Source: JAUIHN01 sp964556075 (lineage in GTDB: Bacteria; Patescibacteriota; Saccharimonadia; Saccharimonadales; Saccharimonadaceae). From it: a DNA stretch of 13,221 nucleotides. Both the position numbers and the translations under genes were made by a program. The stretch covers positions 1-13,221 of the forward strand of contig CAZKUV010000019.1 in the NCBI GenBank assembly GCA_964556075.1. Direction: 5' to 3'. The notes beneath the pieces were generated by a model. The model had not been told where the DNA came from. It made no database searches and saw only the letters and a program-made list of their open reading frames with translations. Position 1 is the first letter of the stretch. Each line of letters opens with the position of its first letter. Shown here one piece after another: positions 1 through 5,827 of this stretch.

Positions 1-174
1 CGACGACTTGATGAGTCAAAAGAACGCTTCAGGGAAGAGGGAGATGAAGACCGTGCGAAGCGAGCCGAAGAGGTAAGAAAAGCAATAGATCCAGGTTCGC
101 TCGGCGAAGCGAAGGTCGATGACGGCACCAATCAAGAGCCTCAAAGGGGAGCGCCAGACGTCTCGGAGAGATAG
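1..174 (+). CDS. C-terminal fragment of an unidentified protein (5' end outside window)
   Basis: Reading frame 1 is open from the first base to a TAG at 172-174, giving 57 residues. The peptide is very rich in Arg, Glu, Lys and Asp, with an amphipathic-looking stretch (about residues 1-32) and then a polar Gly/Pro-containing tail ending in VSER. Such a tail is typical of a disordered or coiled-coil C-terminus, but no family can be named from it. The gene converges on the hypothetical gene at 184-672 with only 9 bases between the stop codons, and I see no clear terminator there. The other frames close early or lack a sensible start. It is probably a real partial gene, though short. Confidence 0.5.
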   Translation, partial: RRLDESKERFREEGDEDRAKRAEEVRKAIDPGSLGEAKVDDGTNQEPQRGAPDVSER

Positions 175-183
175 AAATTATAG

Positions 184-672
184 TTAGCTCGTGCGAATTC
201 GCCGATATGCAAAATGAGCAGCTAAGCGCCAGCCTTTTTTAGAGTCGCTATCGTATCGGTATATTTCACCATTTTTAACTTCATTAATAAGCACAAGGGC
301 TGGATTATAGGGGGCTAATGTTCTATAAAACCGCAGTTCATCATCATGAACATATGTTCTGCCAGGGAACACCTGCTCAAATTTTTCTCTTGCAATGACA
401 TTAAAATAGTCTGGATTGCCAACAGGAGGAAGATACAGCTCCGCCCTGAGACCCATGCGGGTTACTATTTTCGTAATATCCCCAAGTAGGAGACGCGATC
501 GGGCTGAGATAAATACGTACAGTTGTTTCTTTTTTGTTAAGAAAACAGTTGCATCAGCAACACGACTCACCGGAGCTCCCCTCAGGATAACTTGGCTTAT
601 GTCAACATCCACCCCAAAACGCTCCTTGCTGATACGCTCAAGGGCGATATCGTCATAAATCTCTTCGTTCAT
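184..672 (-). CDS. Hypothetical protein, 162 aa
   Basis: I do not recognise a family. The product is a soluble, mixed alpha/beta protein with no signal peptide or membrane segment. An acidic N-terminus (MNEEIYDD) is followed by alternating hydrophobic stretches at about 26-31, 41-54 (ATVFLTKKKQLYVF) and 61-73, and a basic C-terminus (FAYRRIRTS). A motif near residues 108-126 (DDELRFYRTLAPYNPALVL) could mark a compact domain. The ATG at 670-672 is chosen because an extended -10 box lies just upstream and no spaced Shine-Dalgarno sequence is present. It is divergent from the helicase-nuclease gene, with 91 bases between starts, so the two may share a control region; any functional link to DNA repair is inference. 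Coding status is supported by length, composition and the promoter; function is unknown. Confidence 0.75.
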   Translation of the reverse strand: MNEEIYDDIALERISKERFGVDVDISQVILRGAPVSRVADATVFLTKKKQLYVFISARSRLLLGDITKIVTRMGLRAELYLPPVGNPDYFNVIAREKFEQVFPGRTYVHDDELRFYRTLAPYNPALVLINEVKNGEIYRYDSDSKKGWRLAAHFAYRRIRTS

Positions 673-682
673 GTCTGTACAT

Positions 683-691
683 ATTGTATCA
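683..691 (-). promoter_or_regulatory. Extended -10 promoter of the 162-aa gene
   Basis: On the minus strand TGATACAAT reads as an extended -10 (TGn + TACAAT), with a possible -35 TTTACA at 704-709 and a short 15-bp spacer. Transcription would begin around 675-678, only a few bases before the ATG at 672. The mRNA is therefore predicted to be leaderless or nearly so. Confidence 0.5.
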
Positions 692-750
692 CCTTTTGCA
701 AAGTGTAAATCACCGCTTAGGGTCCATTCGCTACCACTAGCGCGACAGTG

Positions 751-756
751 TACAAT
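751..756 (+). promoter_or_regulatory. -10 box of the helicase-nuclease gene
   Basis: TACAAT lies 7 bases before the ATG at 764, so the transcript would start at or next to the start codon. No good -35 is visible. An AGGAG at 757-761 is only 2 bases from the ATG, too close for an ordinary Shine-Dalgarno site. Either the mRNA is leaderless or the promoter lies further upstream. Confidence 0.45.
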
Positions 757-763
757 AGGAGAT

Positions 764-3700
764 ATGGATTTTGAAGATCGGTATAAAGCGCTTAATGATA
801 AACAGCGTCAGGCGGTCGATACTATTGATGGACCATTGATGGTTATTGCTGGTCCAGGGACAGGCAAGACTGAATTGTTAAGTATGCGCGTCGCCGCGAT
901 TCTCAAGCGTACTGATACGTTACCTGAGAATATACTATGCCTTACCTATACCGACAGCGGGGTTACAGCCATGCGTCGCAGATTGACCGAAATCATAGGA
1001 CCTGCAGCGTACAAGGTCGCGATTCATACCTTTCACAGCTTTAGCACCGAAGTTATTAGTCATAACAGGAAGTTCTTCTATAATGGAGCTTCGTTTCGGC
1101 CGGCTGATGAATTGAATCGCTACGAAATCGTCAAAGGAATACTCGAGGAATTAGAGCCTGGCAATCCACTTGGCGGACAGATGAATGGGGTATTTACGCA
1201 CCTGAGCGATATTCTATCTGTCATCTCGGAACTAAAATCTAGCGGTCTGACCGGTGCAGAACTCAGGAATATACTCGATGCGAATGATGCTGTTATCGAG
1301 CAGGCGGAAAAGTTACTCGCTCCTATATTCGCGCCGGGAATAAAGAAGACGACAATCGAGTCACTTCGGCCACTGCCAAAACACTTCTCCGAATTGAGCA
1401 CCCAGCTCGATACTCCTGGTGTGTCAACGTTTGCCGACATCCTCAGCGATAGTCTAAGTATTGCCATAACTGAAGCTGACACCGAGAATTCGACTAAGCC
1501 AATCACCGCCTGGCGAAACGCATGGCTAAAGAAGAACGAGCGCGGAGACTTCGTTATGAAATCGAAAGAACGGCAAGTCAAGCTTCGCGCAGTTTGCTCT
1601 GTCTATGACCAATTTACCGGCCGAATGCAAGAAGCCGGATTATTTGACTTTGACGACATGATACTAAACACTGTACATGCTCTCGAGTTAATGCCAGAGC
1701 TTCGGTACAATTTACAGGAGCAGTACCTCTACCTAATGGTAGACGAGTTTCAAGACACAAACCTCGCGCAGATGCGTATCTTACTGAGCCTTACAAATAA
1801 CGAGGTAAATGAAGGAAACCCGAATCTAATGGTGGTCGGAGATGACGATCAAGCCATTTATGGGTTTCAAGGAGCAACTGTGGGTAATATTCATTCGTTC
1901 GTCGAGAAATTTCCACGCGCTCCACGTATAGTACTGACAGATAATTACAGGTCGAACGATACAATTCTTTCCCATGCTCGAAGTGTCATATCACTCGGGC
2001 ATGAACGCCTCGAGAATCTCCTTCCAGACGTCAAAAAAACTCTCACTTCTCGGAAGGAGAGTGACCCCGGTTCCATCGGAGTACGTTTGATTGAGATGCC
2101 GTCAGCTGCCAGCGAGCGACACTTTATAGCTAACGATATTCTCAAGCGTATACAAAATGGACAATCCCCTGGGTCAATCGCCGTTCTTGCGAGAAGACAC
2201 CATGAGCTCGTTAATTTATTGCCGTATTTTACGGAAGCTGGCATTAAGGTGAACTACGAGCGACAAGACAATGTTCTTGACTTGGAAAGCATACGGCTTA
2301 TCGAATATATATCCACGTTTCTCATTGCGCTTCTCGACGGAAAGCACGACACAGCTAATGCGATGCTACCAGAGTTACTTGCTCACCCTGCATTCAACAT
2401 CGATCCGCTTATGTTATGGAAGCTCAGTCTTAAGGCTCACCAAGAGCATAAAACTTGGCTTGAAGTATTGCCAAGCTTTACCGAACTCGCGCCGATCCAT
2501 ACATGGCTTATAGAACAGTCGCAAGCGGCCGCGTTTACGCCGCTTGAGAGAATGTGTGACATTATTATTGGAGTACCTCAATCCGATACGGTTGAGGCAG
2601 CCTTCACATCGCCACTGTATACGTATTTCTTCTCGCAGGAAAGTTTAGAGAATAATACGTCGTCTTACCTAACACACCTCGACGGTTTAATCGCGATACG
2701 TTCGCGATTAAGGGAATATTACTCTGAATCCGCTCCGACTCTCCGAACGTTCATCGAATTTCTCCGTCTCCAACGCGAATCGGGAACCGCAATCACTAGT
2801 TTCCAGCCAGCCTCAGTGGATAAGCAGGATGCGGTAACGCTGATGACCGCTCATAAGTCGAAAGGACTCGAGTTTGACACCGTCTACATAACAGGGGCAG
2901 TCGAATCGGCATGGGGAGAGAAAGCTCGAAGCAAAAATCGGCTCATAGGCTACCCTGAAAATCTCCCGCTTAAACCAGCAGGGGACTCACCTGACGACCG
3001 ATTACGCCTGTTCTTCGTAGCGATGACAAGAGCACGTCAAAATCTCACCATAACGTATAGTCTCATGAATGATTCAGGCAAAGAACAGCTCGCAGCCAGC
3101 TTCCTCACCAGCCAAGATTGGAAAATAGAGCGACCCGACATAACAGAGAAGAGTATTGAGTCGGAAACAACCGAAATTGCTTGGTATCAGCCAATCATTC
3201 GCCCAATTTCGCCATCGATGAAAGAGCTGCTGAAGCCACGACTTGAACAGTACAAGCTCAATGCTACTCACCTCAGTAACTTCCTTGATCTATCACGAGG
3301 CGGTCCAGACAGTTTTATTATCAATGACTTGCTCAAGTTCCCGCAAGCAGCAACACCACTCACTGGGTACGGCAGAGCTATCCATACCGCACTTCAACGT
3401 GCACACCTGCACGTCATCGCGACCGGCGAACAGAAACCTCACGAAGATGTACTAAAGGATTTCGAAACTGCTCTCGACAACCAGTATCTCCCTCCGGAAG
3501 AATTTGAACATTTTCTGCAGCGCGGAAGCTTAGCATTAAATGCCTTCCTCGGAGGTGGCTATGGACGGTTTATGTCTAATCAAAGAACTGAACTTAACTT
3601 CGCAAGTCAAGGGGTCGTGATTGGAGACGCCCACCTCACTGGTATCCTTGATGTCGTTGAAATCAAAGAGTCGTCCATTACGATAACCGATTACAAAACC

Positions 3701-4057
3701 GGAAAGGCAGTCTACTCCTGGCAAGGTAAAAGCGATTACGAAAAAATCAAACTACACCGCTATCGGACTCAGCTACAGTTCTATAATCTGCTCATTAGCG
3801 AATCCCGCGACTATTCAAAGTATTCAGTCGATAAATCGATTATCCAATTCGTCGAACCGACGAGGTCCGAAGACATTATTTATTTAGAAGCTTCCTTTAC
3901 TAAAGAAGAGTGCGAACGACTCAAGCTGCTCATTCAAGCAGTCTGGAGGCATATCATGTCTCTCGAAATGCCGGATACCAGCCGATTCGAACCGACCTAC
4001 AAAGGTATTCTAGAATTCGAAGACTACCTTATTGACAATTTTAGTACTACCTGGTAG
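764..4057 (+). CDS. UvrD/PcrA-like superfamily 1 helicase fused to a RecB-type nuclease
   Basis: This 1097-aa protein is predicted to unwind DNA with ATP and cut it, in repair or recombination. All main SF1A motifs are visible: Walker A GPGTGKT (30-36), Walker B DEFQDT (327-332), motif III GDDDQAIY (359-366), NYRS in motif IV, AHKSKGLEF (696-704) and VAMTRAR (752-758). The C-terminal third carries PD-(D/E)XK nuclease signatures: GRAIH (870-874), GILD (960-963), DYKTGK (976-981) and QLQFY ending at 1007. The nuclease residues His, Asp, Asp-x-Lys and Gln/Tyr are present, so it looks active. The architecture resembles AddA/RecB more than plain UvrD; no partner subunit is seen here. The frame extends upstream to 671, but the product typically begins at MDFEDRYKALN, so the ATG at 764 is preferred. 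The TAG stop forms part of a downstream promoter. Confidence 0.93.
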   Translation: MDFEDRYKALNDKQRQAVDTIDGPLMVIAGPGTGKTELLSMRVAAILKRTDTLPENILCLTYTDSGVTAMRRRLTEIIGPAAYKVAIHTFHSFSTEVISHNRKFFYNGASFRPADELNRYEIVKGILEELEPGNPLGGQMNGVFTHLSDILSVISELKSSGLTGAELRNILDANDAVIEQAEKLLAPIFAPGIKKTTIESLRPLPKHFSELSTQLDTPGVSTFADILSDSLSIAITEADTENSTKPITAWRNAWLKKNERGDFVMKSKERQVKLRAVCSVYDQFTGRMQEAGLFDFDDMILNTVHALELMPELRYNLQEQYLYLMVDEFQDTNLAQMRILLSLTNNEVNEGNPNLMVVGDDDQAIYGFQGATVGNIHSFVEKFPRAPRIVLTDNYRSNDTILSHARSVISLGHERLENLLPDVKKTLTSRKESDPGSIGVRLIEMPSAASERHFIANDILKRIQNGQSPGSIAVLARRHHELVNLLPYFTEAGIKVNYERQDNVLDLESIRLIEYISTFLIALLDGKHDTANAMLPELLAHPAFNIDPLMLWKLSLKAHQEHKTWLEVLPSFTELAPIHTWLIEQSQAAAFTPLERMCDIIIGVPQSDTVEAAFTSPLYTYFFSQESLENNTSSYLTHLDGLIAIRSRLREYYSESAPTLRTFIEFLRLQRESGTAITSFQPASVDKQDAVTLMTAHKSKGLEFDTVYITGAVESAWGEKARSKNRLIGYPENLPLKPAGDSPDDRLRLFFVAMTRARQNLTITYSLMNDSGKEQLAASFLTSQDWKIERPDITEKSIESETTEIAWYQPIIRPISPSMKELLKPRLEQYKLNATHLSNFLDLSRGGPDSFIINDLLKFPQAATPLTGYGRAIHTALQRAHLHVIATGEQKPHEDVLKDFETALDNQYLPPEEFEHFLQRGSLALNAFLGGGYGRFMSNQRTELNFASQGVVIGDAHLTGILDVVEIKESSITITDYKTGKAVYSWQGKSDYEKIKLHRYRTQLQFYNLLISESRDYSKYSVDKSIIQFVEPTRSEDIIYLEASFTKEECERLKLLIQAVWRHIMSLEMPDTSRFEPTYKGILEFEDYLIDNFSTTW

Positions 4058-4060
4058 AAT
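4032..4060 (+). promoter_or_regulatory. Consensus-like promoter of the candidate ncRNA
   Basis: A perfect -35 TTGACA (4032-4037), a 17-base spacer and a -10 TAGAAT (4055-4060, one mismatch to consensus) predict a start near 4066-4068. The promoter lies within the last codons of the helicase gene, and its -10 begins with that gene's TAG stop codon. No good protein start follows, so it probably drives an RNA gene. Confidence 0.7.
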
Positions 4061-4066
4061 AACCCA

Positions 4067-4416
4067 CATAGGGCTTCCTTTGTCGTGCCTAGGGAGGGTG
4101 CGACATCGGGAGATTCCTTAGCGGAGAGAAGGGCGAGCATATCTCGTCAGTCTCTCCGCCCGGATGGTTCATTACTAAAAACCATCACTAACATTGCACT
4201 CCGCTCCCGCCTGATGAGGCCGCTCCAGACCCCCAAAGCCTCTCAGCACATTTCAGCGGTTGAGCGCTGCCGGGTACGCCCGGGGACGTGTCGCATTACT
4301 GTCCTTAATTGGATTTCATAAGTTGACACATAACACCGTCCCCCGCGTACCATCACCTCCTTTTCAAAGCGGTGAGGCTTGAGTACCCCTTCGGTACTCG
4401 CCTCGCCGCGTTTAAA
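4067..4416 (+). ncRNA. Candidate structured non-coding RNA, about 350 nt
   Basis: The stretch is bounded by a strong promoter (4032-4060) and a strong intrinsic terminator (4369-4420). Inside it, many complementary segments are visible: a long-range pair TGCGACA (4099-4105) with TGTCGCA (4289-4295); a 9-bp hairpin 4121-4129/4151-4159 with an inner stem 4134-4137/4143-4146; a 7-bp hairpin 4163-4169/4180-4186; 4209-4212/4217-4220; 4254-4258/4265-4269; and CCGGG-TACG-CCCGG at 4270-4283. The only long frame (GTG at 4085 to 4321) has no Shine-Dalgarno site and an unconvincing composition. I looked for hallmarks of RNase P RNA, tmRNA, SRP RNA, T-box and common riboswitches and found none. It could be a divergent known RNA or a new family. 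The start and end are inferred from the promoter and terminator. Confidence 0.6.
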
Positions 4417-4420
4417 TTTT
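4369..4420 (+). terminator. Strong intrinsic terminator after the candidate ncRNA
   Basis: GCGGTGAGGC (4369-4378) pairs with GCCTCGCCGC (4400-4409) with one G-T wobble. GAGTACC (4381-4387) pairs with GGTACTC (4393-4399) around a 5-base loop, with a TT bulge at 4379-4380. The 17-bp stem is followed by GTTTAAATTTT. Confidence 0.85.
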
Positions 4421-4429
4421 GTGCGCTAT

Positions 4430-4457
4430 TTGAGTACTTTGGAGATTATGGTATAAT
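4430..4457 (+). promoter_or_regulatory. Promoter of the zinc-ribbon gene
   Basis: An extended -10 TGGTATAAT (4449-4457) is preceded by TTGAGT (4430-4435) with a 16-base spacer. The predicted start is near 4464, which leaves a leader of about 80 nt before the ATG at 4544. It lies just after the ncRNA terminator, so this is an independent unit. Confidence 0.75.
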
Positions 4458-4463
4458 TTATTT

Positions 4464-4543
4464 TGGTTCTCGGGCGAGAACTGCTGAACGATCGGTATCG
4501 TTCATGCTCGCTTTCTTGGCAATATGCCTAGAAAGGTAGTCCC
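4464..4543 (+). promoter_or_regulatory. Structured mRNA leader with three hairpins, the last covering the Shine-Dalgarno site
   Basis: Hairpin 1: GTTCTC (4466-4471) with GAGAAC (4476-4481), loop GGGC. Hairpin 2: GAACGAT (4486-4492) with ATCGTTC (4497-4503), loop CGGT. Hairpin 3: CTTTCT (4511-4516) with AGAAAG (4530-4535), a T-T mismatch, then GGCA (4518-4521) with TGCC (4525-4528) around loop ATA. Hairpin 3 contains most of the Shine-Dalgarno sequence GAAAGG (4531-4536), so folding should restrain translation. This could be a cis-regulatory element such as a thermometer, protein-binding site or riboswitch. I do not recognise a known class. Confidence 0.6.
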
Positions 4544-4732
4544 ATGTTCGGGACGAATGACTACCCCTGTCCGGAATGCAGGGGGAGAAAATCCGATGGT
4601 TACGGCGACGGCATCTGCCGCCATTGCAACGGGAACGGGTGTTCCCGTTGCGATCAACAGAAAGTGCGGTTCTTCGGAGCCCACGGGAATGGAAAATGCA
4701 GTAACTGTCACGGGACGGGGAAGGTCAAATAA
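4544..4732 (+). CDS. Small four-CxxC zinc-ribbon protein, DnaJ-zinc-finger-like, 62 aa
   Basis: The peptide has four CxxC pairs: C9/C12, C25/C28, C33/C36 and C52/C55. Two of them fit the DnaJ-type CxxCxGxG pattern exactly (CRHCNGNG, CSNCHGTG). Eight cysteines suggest two zinc sites. The protein is Gly- and Asn-rich and lacks J domain, signal peptide and membrane segment. By analogy such modules bind unfolded protein, nucleic acid or a partner, but the role here is unknown. The start is supported by GAAAGG at 4531-4536, 7 bases from the ATG. It is a complete single-gene unit with its own promoter (4430-4457), structured leader and terminator (4753-4794). Alternative frames over the same span lack a ribosome-binding site. 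Real gene very likely; function undetermined. Confidence 0.8.
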   Translation: MFGTNDYPCPECRGRKSDGYGDGICRHCNGNGCSRCDQQKVRFFGAHGNGKCSNCHGTGKVK

Positions 4733-4752
4733 CCACCCCTTGCCATCGAATC

Positions 4753-4794
4753 CCCGCTTTCTCGCGCGCACCGCGCGCAGAGAAAGCGGGTTTT
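4753..4794 (+). terminator. Intrinsic terminator of the zinc-ribbon gene
   Basis: CCCGCTTTCTC (4753-4763) pairs perfectly with GAGAAAGCGGG (4780-4790). The stem continues with GCGCGC (4764-4769) and GCGCGC (4773-4778) across one bulged A, with loop ACC. TTTT follows. The stem begins 20 bases after the stop codon. The A/T composition on the left side is poor, so it works mainly on the + strand. Confidence 0.88.
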
Positions 4795-4811
4795 ATCATT
4801 ATTTCCCCTTA

Positions 4812-4820
4812 TGAGATAAT
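4812..4820 (+). promoter_or_regulatory. Extended -10 promoter of dus
   Basis: TGA + GATAAT (4815-4820) fits an extended -10 box. The predicted start at about 4826-4828 leaves only some 5-7 bases before the ATG at 4833. No clear -35 is seen; the preceding terminator occupies that space. Confidence 0.45.
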
Positions 4821-4832
4821 AGGTACTAGTAT

Positions 4833-5816
4833 ATGCAAAAAAGTTTTTGGAATGAATTGCCACATCCGTTTTTCGCGCTCGCCCCGATGGAGGCTGTGAC
4901 TGATGTGGTATTTCGCCACGTTATCGCCGCCGCAGCTCCACCGGATATATACTTTACAGAATTCACTAACGCAGCCAGCTACTGTAGCCCGGCAGGAGAG
5001 CAAAGTACCCGCGGAAGGCTTACCTTCACTCACGACGAACACCCGATTATCGCGCAAATATGGGGGAACAATCCGAAACACTTCGAGCAGATGTCTCTCG
5101 GTCTGGCAAAACAAGGGTTTGCCGGGATCGATATTAATATGGGATGTCCAGATCGGGCGGTCATTAAAAACGGATGCGGGAGTGCTCTCATCCGGCAGCC
5201 AGAACTCGCCTCAGAACTCATCTCCGCAGCGAAAGCAGGTGGTCTTCCAGTTAGTGTCAAAACAAGGCTAGGCTACAGTAAGACGGATGAGTGGCAACCA
5301 TGGCTGACACATCTACTCCTTCAAGACATCGCGAATCTTACCATCCACCTTCGTACAACGAAGGAGATGAGCAAAGTGCCTGCACACTTCGAGCTAATAA
5401 GTGGTATCAAAACACTTCGTGATGAAATCGCACCTCAAACGCTCATTACTATTAACGGAGATATCAGGGATCGCCAACAGGGAGAACTTCTCGCGTGTGA
5501 GTACGATGTTGACGGTATCATGATTGGGAGGGGAGTGTTTCAGAATCCATTTGCCTTTAAAAAATCCGACGCGACTACCCCTTCAGATGCTCAATCTGAA
5601 ACGGAAGAAACCCGCAAAAATGAGCTTGTAACACTCCTCCGTCTCCATCTCGATTTATTCGATACATACTCCCAAGAACTCGAGCCGCGAAAATTCGACC
5701 CTTTGAAGCGTTTCTTTAAAATTTATGTAAGAGATTTTCCAGGAGCAGCAGAACTTCGTGATCAGCTTATGCACACAAAAAACACGGACGAAGTCCGTGC
5801 TTTGCTGAACATATAA
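4833..5816 (+). CDS. dus: tRNA-dihydrouridine synthase (Dus family)
   Basis: The 327-aa protein is an FMN enzyme that reduces uridine to dihydrouridine in tRNA using NADPH. The TIM-barrel N-terminus has the typical ALAPMEAVTD (15-24). The catalytic cysteine is C105 in NMGCP (102-106), followed by GSALI as in DusB/DusC-like proteins. K143 in VSVKTRLGY, H172 and R174 in HLRTT, the INGD loop and GIMIGRGVFQNPF near the barrel end match FMN-binding positions. The last ~80 residues form the helical tRNA-binding domain. Length is normal. The ATG at 4833 is preceded by a -10 box rather than a good Shine-Dalgarno site (only AGG 9 bases upstream). It converges on the carbonic-anhydrase-like gene with 11 bases between stops, and its last codons contain that gene's terminator. 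I cannot assign a DusA/B/C subtype. Confidence 0.93.
   Translation: MQKSFWNELPHPFFALAPMEAVTDVVFRHVIAAAAPPDIYFTEFTNAASYCSPAGEQSTRGRLTFTHDEHPIIAQIWGNNPKHFEQMSLGLAKQGFAGIDINMGCPDRAVIKNGCGSALIRQPELASELISAAKAGGLPVSVKTRLGYSKTDEWQPWLTHLLLQDIANLTIHLRTTKEMSKVPAHFELISGIKTLRDEIAPQTLITINGDIRDRQQGELLACEYDVDGIMIGRGVFQNPFAFKKSDATTPSDAQSETEETRKNELVTLLRLHLDLFDTYSQELEPRKFDPLKRFFKIYVRDFPGAAELRDQLMHTKNTDEVRALLNI
5777..5799 (-). terminator. Intrinsic terminator of the carbonic-anhydrase-like gene, inside dus
   Basis: On the minus strand CACGGAC-TTC-GTCCGTG is followed directly by TTTTTT (A run at 5777-5782 on the + strand). The 7-bp GC-rich stem begins 28 bases beyond the stop codon of the minus-strand gene at 5828 and sits within the last dozen codons of dus. 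Confidence 0.8.
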
Positions 5817-5827
5817 TGCGTTCGAAA

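Noticed and set aside
671..763. N-terminal extension of the helicase by 31 residues
   Set aside because: It would overlap the start of the divergent gene and both promoters, and conserved helicases start at the MDFEDRYKALN segment.
4085..4321. 78-residue + strand frame starting with GTG
   Set aside because: No Shine-Dalgarno site; composition is not protein-like; it lies inside dense RNA hairpins between a promoter and a terminator.
4060..4420. RNase P RNA, tmRNA or SRP RNA
   Set aside because: I found no GAGGAAAGTCC/ACAGAA pairs, no tag frame with CCA-ending tRNA-like half, and no SRP GGAAG-type tip; so it is left as unidentified.
4502..4814. Alternative frames on both strands over the zinc-ribbon gene
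   Set aside because: They cross the terminator or leader, lack ribosome-binding sites, and do not show the ordered CxxC pattern.
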